A DNA stretch of 64,000 nt from an uncultured Pelagibacteraceae bacterium (lineage in GTDB: Bacteria > Pseudomonadota > Alphaproteobacteria > Pelagibacterales > Pelagibacteraceae), in the NCBI GenBank assembly GCA_902597175.1, contig CACJWN010000001.1, forward strand, positions 62,001 through 126,000, given 5' to 3'. Numbering within the stretch: the first letter of the stretch is position 1; every line of letters begins with the position of its first letter. The notes beneath the pieces were generated by a model. That model was not told the origin of the DNA. It ran no database searches and was given only the letters and a program-made list of their open reading frames with translations. This document shows positions 8,421 to 18,013 of the stretch, piece by piece. The position numbers and the translations under genes are program-made.

Positions 8421-9264
8421 TTAATAAATCTGAAATTAATTCAAACTGATCCAAGTCTTTATACTGAATTGTTATCTTGCCAGAGTTATTTTTTTTATTA
8501 ATAATATTAACTTTAAGTCCTAATATTTTTTCAATTCGCTCCTGAGTTTTGAGAATATTTGTATCTATGGTTTTTTCCTTATTGTTACTCTTTTTATTTC
8601 TAGTTAAATATTCAACTTTCCTAGCACTATAATTCTTTGAAACAATTTCCTCTGCAATAGATGATGCATTTTGAATTCCAATCAAGGGCCTAGCTTGACC
8701 CGAAGTTAAAGTACCCTCTTCCAGCATTGCAATAACGTCTGAAGGTAAAGTTAATAATCTTAAAGTATTACTGATATGACTTCTACTTTTAGACATTAGT
8801 TTTGAAATATTTTCATGATCATAATTGAATTCGTCATTTAACCTTCTATAGCCTCTAGCTTCCTCTATTGGATTCAGATCGTCTCTTTGAATATTTTCAA
8901 CTATTGCAACTTCTAAAGACTCTACATCGCTTAAATCTAGAATTGTTACTGGTATCTCGTGTAAGCCAGCACGTTGTGCAGCAAGCCACCTTCTTTCGCC
9001 TGCAACTATTTCATATTTTCCATCTCCTGACTTATTTGGTCTCACAGCTATTGGCTGTATAATCCCATTTTTTTTTATTGAATTAGCTAATTCCTCAAGT
9101 TTTTCTTCACTGAAACTCTGTCTTGGCTGATATGGATTTCTACTTAAGTCACTAATAGATATTAAATTGGACTGCTTAAATTCTTTAGGTTTTTCAGGAG
9201 TTTTTTGATCTCCGAATAATGCTGATAGACCTCTACCTAAACCCTTTTTTTTTCCGGAACTCAT
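8410..9264 (-). CDS. parB: Chromosome-partitioning protein ParB
   Basis: A 284-aa ParB/Spo0J. The N-terminus carries the ParA-stimulating basic patch KKKGLGRGLSALFG. The CTP-binding ParB/Srx domain shows NPYQPRQSF, GIIQPIAVRP and the GERRWLAAQRAG and ENIQRDDLNPIEEA boxes. The helix-turn-helix that binds parS is SKLMSKSRSHISNTLRLL. A C-terminal dimerisation domain follows. ParB loads at parS as a CTP-dependent sliding clamp, spreads along DNA and recruits SMC. It overlaps parA by 4 bases, and two parS-like palindromes lie about 1 kb away inside rsmG. Confidence 0.97.
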   Translation of the reverse strand: MSSGKKKGLGRGLSALFGDQKTPEKPKEFKQSNLISISDLSRNPYQPRQSFSEEKLEELANSIKKNGIIQPIAVRPNKSGDGKYEIVAGERRWLAAQRAGLHEIPVTILDLSDVESLEVAIVENIQRDDLNPIEEARGYRRLNDEFNYDHENISKLMSKSRSHISNTLRLLTLPSDVIAMLEEGTLTSGQARPLIGIQNASSIAEEIVSKNYSARKVEYLTRNKKSNNKEKTIDTNILKTQERIEKILGLKVNIINKKNNSGKITIQYKDLDQFELISDLLTKN

Positions 9265-10058
9265 GCTGCACTCTCTATATTGCTATTTTTTATAAATTCC
9301 TCAGCAAGCTTAAAATACGATTTACTCCCTATACAATTTTTATCGTAAATAACGCAGGGCAAACCGTGAGATGGAGCCTCTGATAATCTTACATTCCTTT
9401 GAATAACTGTTTGATAAACTTTTTCTTTAAAGTAATTTCTTGCTTCTTTATCAACCTGAGAAGACAGTTTATTTCTTTTATCAAACATTGTTAATAATAT
9501 TCCCCTAATCGTTAATGATGGATTTAGATTTTCTTTAATTCTGTCTATTGTTTTCACAAGTTGGGTTATTCCTTCTAAGGCAAAGAATTCAGTTTGCAGT
9601 GGTACTAACAACTCATCTGATGCTACTAAAGCCATTATTGTTAAAAGACTTAATGACGGAGGGCAATCTATAAATATATTATCATAATTATTAAGTAATC
9701 CGTTCTTCTCAGCAGATAGAATTTCTTTTAATACAAATGCCCTGTTCGAGTCATTAGCTGTTTCAACCTCAAGTCCAGATAAATTTACGTGAGAACCAAT
9801 TAAATCTAGATTTTTTATTTCGGTTTTTTGAATTGTTTCTTTAATATTAATTTTTTTTATTAAAAGATTATAAATATTTTTTTTCTCTTCACTGTTGCTC
9901 TTACCTAAGCCTGTTGTTGCATTGCCTTGTGGATCTAAATCTATAATTAAATTATTTAGACCCAAAATGGACAGTGATGCAGCTAAATTTATTACCGTGG
10001 TAGTTTTGCCGACTCCACCTTTCTGGTTAATTACTGCTAATGTTGTCGGTCTTGTCAT
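9261..10058 (-). CDS. parA: Chromosome-partitioning ATPase ParA
   Basis: A 265-aa Walker-type ATPase (Soj/ParA). The deviant Walker A motif is NQKGGVGKTTTVINL at residues 11-25, with the signature Lys two residues before GVGKT; DLDPQGNATTG and FIDCPPSLSLLTI follow. ATP-bound ParA dimers coat the nucleoid and pull ParB-parS complexes apart. The track start at 10067 is a TTG; the ATG at 10058 (MTRPTTLAV) fits ParA better and is used here. The gene starts inside the 3' end of rsmG and overlaps parB by 4 bases, the classic rsmG-parA-parB order. Confidence 0.96.
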   Translation of the reverse strand: MTRPTTLAVINQKGGVGKTTTVINLAASLSILGLNNLIIDLDPQGNATTGLGKSNSEEKKNIYNLLIKKINIKETIQKTEIKNLDLIGSHVNLSGLEVETANDSNRAFVLKEILSAEKNGLLNNYDNIFIDCPPSLSLLTIMALVASDELLVPLQTEFFALEGITQLVKTIDRIKENLNPSLTIRGILLTMFDKRNKLSSQVDKEARNYFKEKVYQTVIQRNVRLSEAPSHGLPCVIYDKNCIGSKSYFKLAEEFIKNSNIESAA

Positions 10059-10671
10059 TTTTTTCAATTTCCATCAAAATTATTTTTGATTTAGCATTTG
10101 TTATACTATTTACTAATTTATAAGAATATTTTTTAATTTTTAAAGTTTTATTTATCTCTTCCTGTGCATTTTGACCCTTCAAAATCATCAATTTATGTGG
10201 CTTTTTAGCGATTTCACGTGAAACTTGTATTACTTGCTCCAACTTTTTAAAAGCTCTGCACACAATTATATCAGCATCGAGGACTTCTTCTCTCACATCA
10301 CCATAAACTTCAGCATTTAAATCTAATTCCTTAATAACCTTACTTAAAAACTGCCTTTTAACTGGTGATTTTTCATACAATTTCACGTGAAAATCCTTAT
10401 ATTTATTGAATATTTCTATAATTAATCCTGGAAATCCTGCTCCAGATCCTAAGTCTGCTAAAGAAGTTAATTTAAAATCAATAAATTTAACTAATTGGGC
10501 CGAGTCTAAAATGTGCCTTTCCCAAATTGAAGATTCAGTACTTTTTGCTATTAAATTATGATTTTTATTTTCATTTAATATTAATTCGACAAATTTTTTT
10601 AGTTTTTCAATAGACCTATCGTTAAAATTAAGGTCTTTTTTTAAAATACTTATAACTTCAAGCTGCTGCAT
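10027..10671 (-). CDS. rsmG: 16S rRNA (guanine-527 N7) methyltransferase RsmG
   Basis: A 214-aa SAM-dependent methyltransferase (GidB). Family signature stretches are HNLIAKSTESSIWERHILDS and ADLGSGAGFPGLII (SAM-binding motif I), VKLYEKSPVKRQFLSKVIKEL, and VCRAFKKLEQV. RsmG methylates N7 of G527 in 16S rRNA. The gene overlaps mnmG by one base (start within TAATG) and contains the start of parA. Two copies of the 12-bp palindrome TTTCACGTGAAA lie within its coding sequence, so this reading frame also carries centromere-like sites (separate entries). Confidence 0.96.
   Translation of the reverse strand: MQQLEVISILKKDLNFNDRSIEKLKKFVELILNENKNHNLIAKSTESSIWERHILDSAQLVKFIDFKLTSLADLGSGAGFPGLIIEIFNKYKDFHVKLYEKSPVKRQFLSKVIKELDLNAEVYGDVREEVLDADIIVCRAFKKLEQVIQVSREIAKKPHKLMILKGQNAQEEINKTLKIKKYSYKLVNSITNAKSKIILMEIEKNDKTDNISSN
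10212..10223. promoter_or_regulatory. parS: parS-like ParB-binding palindrome 1 (inside rsmG)
   Basis: The sequence TTTCACGTGAAA is a perfect 12-bp palindrome and equals the core of the near-universal 16-bp parS site TGTTTCACGTGAAACA. Over the 16-bp frame (10210-10225, GATTTCACGTGAAACT) it matches at 13 positions. It lies about 150 bp from the parA start. The location beside parAB is typical of chromosomal parS sites. Confidence 0.75.
10381..10392. promoter_or_regulatory. parS: parS-like ParB-binding palindrome 2 (inside rsmG)
   Basis: A second identical core TTTCACGTGAAA, 169 bp from the first. It matches the 16-bp parS consensus at 12 positions (flanks AA and AT instead of TG and CA). Two such cores within one gene next to parAB are very unlikely by chance in AT-rich DNA. 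Confidence 0.7.
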
Positions 10672-12539
10672 TAAGCAGTAGCTTTATATCTAATTTTTTT
10701 TATGTGTGAAAGGAGAATAATTATTGCTGCAGGTGTTACTCCATCTATACGAATAGCTTGACCTAACGTTTTAGGCTTAACCTGAAGCAACTTACTCTTA
10801 ATCTCATTAGATAGGCCGCTCAATTTTTCATAATTTATACCTTCAGGTATGATAACAGACTCATCTTTCTTAAAAGACTCTATATCTCTTTCTTGTCTGT
10901 CTAGGTAACCCATGTAATGGGCATCTGTTACAACTTGCTTTTCTATAGACCTTGGAAAACTAGGAATATCTTGGAATACTTGCCTTATTTTTGCCATATT
11001 TACTTTTCTCTGACCCATTATCTCTAAGCAAGATCTTTTTACTCCATCCATAGCAATTTTAATATCATATTTCTTAGCTTGATTAGGTGATAAATAATTA
11101 TTTTTTAAAATAGAATTAAGAGCCAAAATATTTTTTTTCTTTTCATTAAATATTTTTTTTCTTTCAAACTTCACTAAATTTAAACTGATACCAAAATCAG
11201 TTAGTCTTTGATCGGCATTATCAGCTCTTAAAGTTAATCTGTATTCAGCTCTAGAAGTAAACATTCTATAAGGTTCTGTTACTCCTTTGGTAATAAGGTC
11301 ATCAATCATAACACCAATATAAGAAGTTGATCGATCTAGAATAAACTCTTCGTGATTTCGAATTTTTAAAGCCGCATTAACCCCTGCTATCAAACCTTGA
11401 GCTGCTGCTTCTTCATAACCTGTGGTTCCATTAATTTGTCCAGCAAGAAATAAAGAATTAATTTTTTTGGTTTCTAATGTTGCCTTTAACTCCCTTGGAT
11501 CCACATAATCATACTCAATTGCGTATCCAGCTCTCTTCATCTCAACATGCTCTAAACCCTTGATTTTATTCAATATTTTAAGCTGAATCTCCTCCGGAAG
11601 TGAGGTTGATATACCATTTGGGTAAATAGTATTGTCCTTTAATCCTTCTGGTTCTAGGAATATTTGGTGTTTTTCTTTTTCCTTAAACTTAACAATTTTA
11701 TCCTCTATAGATGGACAATACCTAGGCCCTACTCCTTTTATGTTTCCTGAATACATAGCGCTTCTTGAAATATTATTGCTAATAATTTTATGAACTTCAT
11801 TATTAGTATAAGTCATCCCACATTTGATCTGCTTATTGTCGATCTTGTTCGTCAAGAAAGAGAAATAGTAATGATCATCATCAGCAGGCTGCATTTCTAA
11901 GTCATCGTAATTAATTGTATCACCATCTAATCTAGGAGGTGTTCCGGTTTTTAATCTTCCAATTTGCATTTTGAATTTTGCTAGTTGTTCACTTAAACCA
12001 GTAGATGGTTTTTCATTATACCGACCAGCTGGTATCTGTGTTTCACCTATATGTATTAAACCATTCAAAAAAGTTCCCGTAGTAAGTATTAGTTCTTTAG
12101 TTCTTATTTCTTTACCGCTCTGGCAAATGAATCCTATAACTTTGTTGTTATCAAATAAGAATTTTACTACTGGATCGGCTATGACCTCTAAATTATCATA
12201 ATTTAATAAAATCTTTTGCATGTGCTCTTTATAAAGAGCTCTATCTGACTGGGTTCTAGGTCCTTGCACTGCTGGACCACGACTTCTATTTAATAATCTA
12301 AATTGAATACCTGATTTATCAGCTACTACACCCATCACACCATCTAAGGCATCAATTTCTCTAACAAGATGCCCTTTTCCAAGTCCTCCAATGGCGGGAT
12401 TACATGACATTTCACCAATAGTCTCGATTTTATGAGTAAAAAGAGCAGTATTTACGCCCATTCTAGCGGAAGCTGCTGCTGCCTCACATCCAGCGTGTCC
12501 ACCGCCTATTACTACTACATCAAAGCTTTGTTTTTTCAT
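10671..12539 (-). CDS. mnmG: tRNA uridine-5-carboxymethylaminomethyl modification enzyme MnmG
   Basis: A 622-aa FAD protein (GidA). The N-terminal dinucleotide-binding motif is [16 protein letters not shown]. Family motifs include [51 protein letters not shown] and the [16 protein letters not shown] box, plus [12 protein letters not shown] and the [15 protein letters not shown] region. With MnmE it installs the carboxymethylaminomethyl group on U34 of certain tRNAs, using FAD and methylene-THF. Length is standard. It lies between mnmE (42 bases upstream) and rsmG (overlapping by one base); all are co-oriented. Confidence 0.98.
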   Translation of the reverse strand: MKKQSFDVVVIGGGHAGCEAAAASARMGVNTALFTHKIETIGEMSCNPAIGGLGKGHLVREIDALDGVMGVVADKSGIQFRLLNRSRGPAVQGPRTQSDRALYKEHMQKILLNYDNLEVIADPVVKFLFDNNKVIGFICQSGKEIRTKELILTTGTFLNGLIHIGETQIPAGRYNEKPSTGLSEQLAKFKMQIGRLKTGTPPRLDGDTINYDDLEMQPADDDHYYFSFLTNKIDNKQIKCGMTYTNNEVHKIISNNISRSAMYSGNIKGVGPRYCPSIEDKIVKFKEKEKHQIFLEPEGLKDNTIYPNGISTSLPEEIQLKILNKIKGLEHVEMKRAGYAIEYDYVDPRELKATLETKKINSLFLAGQINGTTGYEEAAAQGLIAGVNAALKIRNHEEFILDRSTSYIGVMIDDLITKGVTEPYRMFTSRAEYRLTLRADNADQRLTDFGISLNLVKFERKKIFNEKKKNILALNSILKNNYLSPNQAKKYDIKIAMDGVKRSCLEIMGQRKVNMAKIRQVFQDIPSFPRSIEKQVVTDAHYMGYLDRQERDIESFKKDESVIIPEGINYEKLSGLSNEIKSKLLQVKPKTLGQAIRIDGVTPAAIIILLSHIKKIRYKATA

Positions 12540-12581
12540 GATGAGAATGTAAACGTCTAAATTAAGAATACAAGTAGTATT

Positions 12582-13910
12582 TTATTTACCAATACAAAAG
12601 TCTTTAAAAATAGATCCAAGTATTTCTTCCACATCTACCTTACCGACGATTTTACCAAGATGCTGTGTAGCCATTCTAAGGTCTTCAGCAGCTAATTCGA
12701 GATCTTTGGTTTTATCCTTTTTAAGAAACTTGTCAATTTCTTTTAAACAGTCATTTAGTTTAACTCTATGTCTTTCTCGTGTAATTAGAGCACTATTATT
12801 TGATGTGAATTTTTTGCTTAACTTAGCTTTAACCAAATTAATTAGTTTATCTATATTTTTATTACTTTTTACTGAAGCTAAAACAGTATCAACATCGAAT
12901 TGATGATTTTGCTTATCTGAAACATCTGATTTATTCAAAAGAATTATAGTATCTTTATTAATCATATTCTGTATTTCATTGTTAATCTTTTTAGATGAAT
13001 TGTCTATTACTACAATATTTAAATCCGCTTCTTTTGATCTGCCTAAAGCTAAAGAAATACCTTTTTTTTCAACTTCATTTTTAGCTTCTCTTATTCCAGC
13101 AGTATCAGCCAAAATTACAGGGTAACCATCTAAATTTAGATAAGTTTCTATAACATCTCTTGTTGTTCCAGCTTCATCTGAAACAATAGCTACTTCTCTT
13201 TTTGAAAGTAAATTTAATAATGATGATTTCCCCGCATTAACTTCTCCTGTAATTGAAACTCTGAAACCGTCTCTAATTTTCTCTCCGACTTTGTTATCTT
13301 CAATAATTTTTGTAATTTCTGTATGAATTTCTTTAATTGATCTGTGGGCGTCTTTTAATACTTTATCTGGAAGATCATCTTCTGCAAAATCAATTTTGGC
13401 TTCTATAAAAGCAAGTGATTTTATTATTTTTTCTCTCAAATCGTTATAATAATTTGATGCATTACCCTGAACTAATTTAACTGCTTGTTGTCTTTGTAGT
13501 TCTGTCTCAGAGTGGATAAGATCACCTATACTTTCTGCTTTTAGCAAATCAATTTTATTATTTTGAAACGCTATTTTAGTGAACTCACCAGGTTCAGCTA
13601 ATCTACAGTTTTCTTGCTCAGACAAAACTTTTAAAAGACCATTTATAATTGCATTACTACCGTGAATTTGTAATTCTGCAATATCTTCACCTGTGTAGCT
13701 ATCAGGGCCAGGAAACCATAATAATAAAGCTTCTGGATCTATAATTTCACCATTGTTAGGATCAAAAAATTTACAAAAATTTATCTCATTAGATTTTATT
13801 TTTTTTAGTTTTGTAATATTTTTGCAAATTTTCAGCACATCTTTTCCTGATATTCTGATTATCGCAATTCCTGATGGGCCACGTCCCGTTGATAATGCAT
13901 ATATATTCAT
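12582..13910 (-). CDS. mnmE: tRNA modification GTPase MnmE
   Basis: A 442-aa GTPase (TrmE), partner of MnmG in U34 modification. The N-terminal folate-binding domain has IYALSTGRGPSGIAIIRISG and PGEFTKIAFQNNKIDLLKAE. The embedded Ras-like G domain shows G1 ITGEVNAGKSSLLN, the G2/G3 region AGTTRDVIETY and DTAGIREA, and G4 NKSD. The C-terminus ends in CIGK, the conserved CxGK motif required for activity. It is the first gene of the mnmE-mnmG-rsmG-parA-parB run on the minus strand; the divergent methyltransferase gene starts 24 bases upstream. Confidence 0.98.
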   Translation of the reverse strand: MNIYALSTGRGPSGIAIIRISGKDVLKICKNITKLKKIKSNEINFCKFFDPNNGEIIDPEALLLWFPGPDSYTGEDIAELQIHGSNAIINGLLKVLSEQENCRLAEPGEFTKIAFQNNKIDLLKAESIGDLIHSETELQRQQAVKLVQGNASNYYNDLREKIIKSLAFIEAKIDFAEDDLPDKVLKDAHRSIKEIHTEITKIIEDNKVGEKIRDGFRVSITGEVNAGKSSLLNLLSKREVAIVSDEAGTTRDVIETYLNLDGYPVILADTAGIREAKNEVEKKGISLALGRSKEADLNIVVIDNSSKKINNEIQNMINKDTIILLNKSDVSDKQNHQFDVDTVLASVKSNKNIDKLINLVKAKLSKKFTSNNSALITRERHRVKLNDCLKEIDKFLKKDKTKDLELAAEDLRMATQHLGKIVGKVDVEEILGSIFKDFCIGK

Positions 13911-13933
13911 CTATAAAAGTCTATAATTAATTT

Positions 13934-14773
13934 ATGTTTCAAATTAACTGGAAATTAAAAGCTTTTCTATATAAAGTTTTTCAATCTCTAAGGCTTACAA
14001 AATCTTTATATTTTATACAAAAATATATTACTCGTAGATCGAAAATTAATATCCAAAAAATAGATCCACATTGGGAAAGGCATGAATCTTCAATAAGAAA
14101 AAATAATTGTATTAGCTTGCTAGAAATTGGTGCTGGGAAATCTTTAGAACAGAATATTTATTTTTCGTACATCTTTAATAATCAACTTAAACAAACAGTA
14201 ATTGATATTAATAAGATGATTGATTTCAATCTTTTTAATGATGCAAGTCTTACAATTTCGAATTTACTTAACTTAAAGTTCAAAGGCAAAGTCACTAATC
14301 AAGAGGAAATTTTAAATAAGTACAATATACAATATTTAGCTCCTCATAAGTTATCAGACTTATCGGAAAAAAAATTTGATATATGCGTATCAACAACTAC
14401 TCTTGAACATTTTTCATTACAAGATTTAAATAATTTCTTACTAGATGTAAAAAAAATTCTAAAAGAAGGCGGATTAATTTCTTCTGTAATTGATTATAGT
14501 GACCATTATTCTCATACTGACAAAAATATAAAATCACTTAATTTTTTGAAATTTGATGAGAGTGACTGGGTAAAATATAATAATTCTTATCTGTACCAAA
14601 ATAGACTTAGACATCAAGATTATAGAAAATTATTTAATGATTTTAACTATGAGATTAAAATTGAACATAAAGGCAACTCTGCAGAGAAATTTCAAAATAT
14701 CTCAAATAAATTTGATGCACATGATGATGAAACATTTATATGTTGGGGTTATTATTTGTTAGCAATAAATTAA
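13934..14773 (+). CDS. Class I SAM-dependent methyltransferase, substrate unknown
   Basis: A 279-aa protein with a Rossmann-type methyltransferase core: motif I CISLLEIGAGKSLEQN, KFDICVSTTTLEHFSLQDL as motif IV, and LKEGGLISSVIDYSDHYSHTD after it, as in the Methyltransf_11/23 groups. The sequence continues with YNNSYLYQNRLRHQDYRKLF. This arrangement resembles methyltransferases associated with surface polysaccharide or lipid synthesis, but nothing nearby indicates a substrate. It is inserted between mnmE and the ubiH-like gene and overlaps the latter's 3' end by 4 bases. It is very AT-rich. I would treat it as accessory relative to its conserved neighbours. Confidence 0.7.
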   Translation: MFQINWKLKAFLYKVFQSLRLTKSLYFIQKYITRRSKINIQKIDPHWERHESSIRKNNCISLLEIGAGKSLEQNIYFSYIFNNQLKQTVIDINKMIDFNLFNDASLTISNLLNLKFKGKVTNQEEILNKYNIQYLAPHKLSDLSEKKFDICVSTTTLEHFSLQDLNNFLLDVKKILKEGGLISSVIDYSDHYSHTDKNIKSLNFLKFDESDWVKYNNSYLYQNRLRHQDYRKLFNDFNYEIKIEHKGNSAEKFQNISNKFDAHDDETFICWGYYLLAIN

Positions 14774-15876
14774 TAAAGTCCTTTGTCAGAAATTCTTTTA
14801 CTAAAATTTTTTAGAAATTTAGATTTAGATAATTGTTTTAACACCGTTTTTTTTATTGGATCTAAAAACTTATTTTCTTTAAAAAAGTTATGAGTAATAT
14901 CAACCCCCAATCCCATAATAGTGTTCTCTGGTTTTCGACTATTATAAAAATCACTTAAAGCATAACTATTTTTAATAGAAATACCTAATCCAGCATAATA
15001 TTTAATAACTTCTTTCAATTTTTTTATATCTCTGAGAACTAAATTAAACCCTTGTCCAGCTACAGGATGTATTGAGTGAAGTCCCTCGCCAAGAATTAAA
15101 ATATTTTTTTGATAATACTGTCTCTTTAAATTAAGTGATATAGGATAAGACTGAATATTACTTACAGTAATACTTTTTTTGGTTTTTAAGATTTCTAGTA
15201 ATTTATGTTCTACAAGTTCTTTCATCTTTTTTAAATTATTCTCATAAAATTTTTTATTTAGACTCCAGACAATAGAAAAGTAATTTTTTGAAAAAGGAAG
15301 AATAGCCAGTGGCCCTTCTTTCAAAAAGAACTGACTTGTATTTAGACTTTTGAAATCATGTTTAACATATCCTGTAACTGCAATTTCTTTATAATCTTTT
15401 TTGATGGGTTTTAATTTAATTATGTTTTCATAAATATTTGATTTAGTGCCCAAACAAAGAATAACTAAATCGTAATTTTTTAGATCTGTTAAACTTTTAA
15501 TATCCTTCCTTATTATTTCTATTTTATTTTTGCGTATTTCTTTTAGTAAATTATTTTTAATCTTATCATTTTCGAAAACGTACATTAAATTAGAATGAGC
15601 CTCATTTAGATTTAAAAAATTTATTTTCTCTTTTGAAGTTTCGTAAAAAAGCTCTATATTTTTCGAAGGCCAGAACAAATTATTATCTAACCCAACAATA
15701 TTTTCTTGAATAAATTTAAAATTTGTTTGTGAGATAGCAGTTGTTCTTTTATCTAAGTTTTTTTTCTCTTTTTTAGCTATTAAATTTATATCTACTTCTG
15801 GGATTCGACCTAAAACTACCGCGGTCATTAAGCCAGCAAGACCATCTCCAACGATGCATATTCTCTGTTTATTCAT
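14770..15876 (-). CDS. UbiH/Coq6-family FAD monooxygenase (ubiquinone biosynthesis hydroxylase)
   Basis: A 368-aa flavoprotein. The FAD-binding motif ICIVGDGLAGLMTAVVLGR is at the N-terminus; the second FAD motif is ILGEGLHSIHPVAGQGFNLVLRDI, matching the GDAAHxxHPxAGQGLNLGLxD signature of the UbiH/UbiF/VisC/COQ6 group. These enzymes hydroxylate the aromatic ring of ubiquinone precursors at the inner membrane face. Which ring position this one uses (C1, C5 or C6) cannot be read. GD of the usual GDAAH is replaced by GE. The length is slightly short (about 390 is usual). It is divergent from ftsK. Confidence 0.85.
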   Translation of the reverse strand: MNKQRICIVGDGLAGLMTAVVLGRIPEVDINLIAKKEKKNLDKRTTAISQTNFKFIQENIVGLDNNLFWPSKNIELFYETSKEKINFLNLNEAHSNLMYVFENDKIKNNLLKEIRKNKIEIIRKDIKSLTDLKNYDLVILCLGTKSNIYENIIKLKPIKKDYKEIAVTGYVKHDFKSLNTSQFFLKEGPLAILPFSKNYFSIVWSLNKKFYENNLKKMKELVEHKLLEILKTKKSITVSNIQSYPISLNLKRQYYQKNILILGEGLHSIHPVAGQGFNLVLRDIKKLKEVIKYYAGLGISIKNSYALSDFYNSRKPENTIMGLGVDITHNFFKENKFLDPIKKTVLKQLSKSKFLKNFSKRISDKGLY

Positions 15877-15931
15877 ATAAAAATTTTTAACACTTTAATA
15901 AAAATGGTAAAAGTACTTAAAACGATTCGTA

Positions 15932-18013
15932 ATGAATACAAATTTTTTAGATAGTTTAACAAATTTCTTAAAAAAACGAACCTTTGAGTTTCTAGGTTTG
16001 ATCCTAGTTTTATCAAGTGTCGCACTAGCAATAGCATTTACAACTTATTCTCCAGAAGATCCCTCTTTTATCTATGGAGATAGGAATTTTGAAATTCAGA
16101 ATTTTTTTGGGATTTACGGTAGTAGTATCGCAGATTTTTTATTACAAAGTTTTGGTTTATCATCCTTTTTATTATTGCTTAATTTTTTATTTTGGGGATT
16201 AGATTTAATAATAAATAAGCAATTAGAAAGGATAATTTTAAAGTTATTTTTAGTTATAGCATACTTAACAGTAGGCACGGTTTTTATTTATTTAACTTAT
16301 GATAATTCATTTTGGCTCATCGATAATGGTAATTCTGGCTTTGTAGGAAAAATAACTTACAACTTTATAAATACTTGGGCGCCTTGGATTGATAACACAT
16401 ACTCAATTTATATATTATTTTTATTAACTATAATTTTTTTTTCTTTTTCGGCTGATATTAATTATAGGAAAATATTCTCCTTAATGATTTCTTTGTTTAG
16501 AAGAAAAGAGGTTGAGAATATTGAGCCAGATTTTAGTAAAATCAATATTGAAGATCAGCCTCAAACTTTAGAAAAACCTCAACAATCATTTTCCTTCGAT
16601 ATAGATGATAACTCTCAAAAAGATAAAATTGTTCCAAAAAGTAAATATAGACTACCAGATATAAATTATTTAGAAAAAAATTTAACTAAACTTAGTTCTG
16701 ATGGAAATAAAAATCGTCCTGACTCAGGCTTTATGGAGAAGATATTGTTAGACTTTGGTATAGACGGGAAAATTAAAGCAATTAATAATGGTCCGGTCGT
16801 AAGTCTGTATGAGTTTGAGCCAGCTCCTGGAGTGAAAGTATCTAAAATAATCAATTTGTCCGAAGATTTAGCAAGAAATACGAGCTCAACATCAACAAGA
16901 GTTTCGGTCATTCCAGGTAAGAACACTGTTGGAATTGAAATTCCTAACGAAGAAAGAGAAAGTGTATCGTTAAGAGAAATAATTTCTTACGATAAGTTTC
17001 AGAAAAAAGAAGTGAGGCTTCCGATAGCTTTGGGGAAAAGTATTTCCGGAATGCCTCTAGTCGGTGATTTGACATCAATGCCTCATCTATTGATAGCGGG
17101 TACAACTGGTTCTGGAAAATCCGTTTGTATTAATACAATTATCGTATCACTACTTTACAAGTTGAGCCCTGATCTTTGCAAATTTATCTTAATCGATCCA
17201 AAAATGTTAGAGCTTTCTACATATGAGGGAATACCCCATTTATTAACACCAGTTATAACTGATGCAAAAAAAGCAACCTCGGCTTTATCCTGGACAGTCA
17301 AAGAGATGAACAGCAGGTATAAATTAATGAGCAAAGTAGGTGTCAGAAACATAGATGGCTATAATGCTAAGCATAAACTGAAAATGCCTTACATTGTCGT
17401 AGTAGTTGATGAGATGTCAGACTTAATGCTCGTAGCTGGAAAAGAAATTGAAAACTATATTCAAAAATTATCCCAAATGGCTAGAGCTGCAGGAATTCAT
17501 ATTATTATGGCAACGCAAAGACCGAGTGTTGATGTGATAACAGGTACGATAAAAGCGAATTTCCCAACAAGAATATCTTTTCAAGTAAGTTCCAAAATTG
17601 ATAGTAGAACTATTTTAGGAGAGCAGGGTGCTGAACAATTACTTGGAAAAGGAGATATGTTATTCATGTCATCAGCAAACAGAATAGTAAGAATTCACGG
17701 TCCTTATGTTTCTGAGCAGGAAATTGAGAAAATTACAAACTCATTGAGAGCGCAAGGTGAGCCAGACTATATGGAAGAAATTACTTCCCAGGAAACTACT
17801 GAGAGCTCATTAACGCCCGGAAATGAAGGTGATGAGGACGAATTATTTAACCAGGCTGTAGAAATTATAAAAGCTGAGGGAAAAGCCTCTACAAGCTTCT
17901 TACAGAGAAAATTACAGATCGGGTACAATAGAGCTGCCAGAATTATCGATATGATGGAAGAAAAAGGTATTGTAAGTAAGGCAAATCATGTTGGTAAACG
18001 TGAAGTTCTTTAA
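15932..18013 (+). CDS. ftsK: DNA translocase FtsK
   Basis: A 693-aa protein with four or more N-terminal membrane helices (about residues 15-170), a short acidic/Gln-rich linker, and a motor domain. The motor has Walker A LIAGTTGSGKSVCIN, Walker B PYIVVVVDEMSDLM, and the RecA-like ATQRPSVDVITGTIKANFP stretch. The C-terminal gamma winged helix (LFNQAVEIIKAEGKASTSFLQRKLQIGYNRAARIIDMMEEKG) reads KOPS and activates XerCD. FtsK pumps chromosome ends away from the closing septum. The linker is much shorter than in E. coli, as usual in reduced genomes. lolA starts inside its 3' end. Confidence 0.97.
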   Translation: MNTNFLDSLTNFLKKRTFEFLGLILVLSSVALAIAFTTYSPEDPSFIYGDRNFEIQNFFGIYGSSIADFLLQSFGLSSFLLLLNFLFWGLDLIINKQLERIILKLFLVIAYLTVGTVFIYLTYDNSFWLIDNGNSGFVGKITYNFINTWAPWIDNTYSIYILFLLTIIFFSFSADINYRKIFSLMISLFRRKEVENIEPDFSKINIEDQPQTLEKPQQSFSFDIDDNSQKDKIVPKSKYRLPDINYLEKNLTKLSSDGNKNRPDSGFMEKILLDFGIDGKIKAINNGPVVSLYEFEPAPGVKVSKIINLSEDLARNTSSTSTRVSVIPGKNTVGIEIPNEERESVSLREIISYDKFQKKEVRLPIALGKSISGMPLVGDLTSMPHLLIAGTTGSGKSVCINTIIVSLLYKLSPDLCKFILIDPKMLELSTYEGIPHLLTPVITDAKKATSALSWTVKEMNSRYKLMSKVGVRNIDGYNAKHKLKMPYIVVVVDEMSDLMLVAGKEIENYIQKLSQMARAAGIHIIMATQRPSVDVITGTIKANFPTRISFQVSSKIDSRTILGEQGAEQLLGKGDMLFMSSANRIVRIHGPYVSEQEIEKITNSLRAQGEPDYMEEITSQETTESSLTPGNEGDEDELFNQAVEIIKAEGKASTSFLQRKLQIGYNRAARIIDMMEEKGIVSKANHVGKREVL

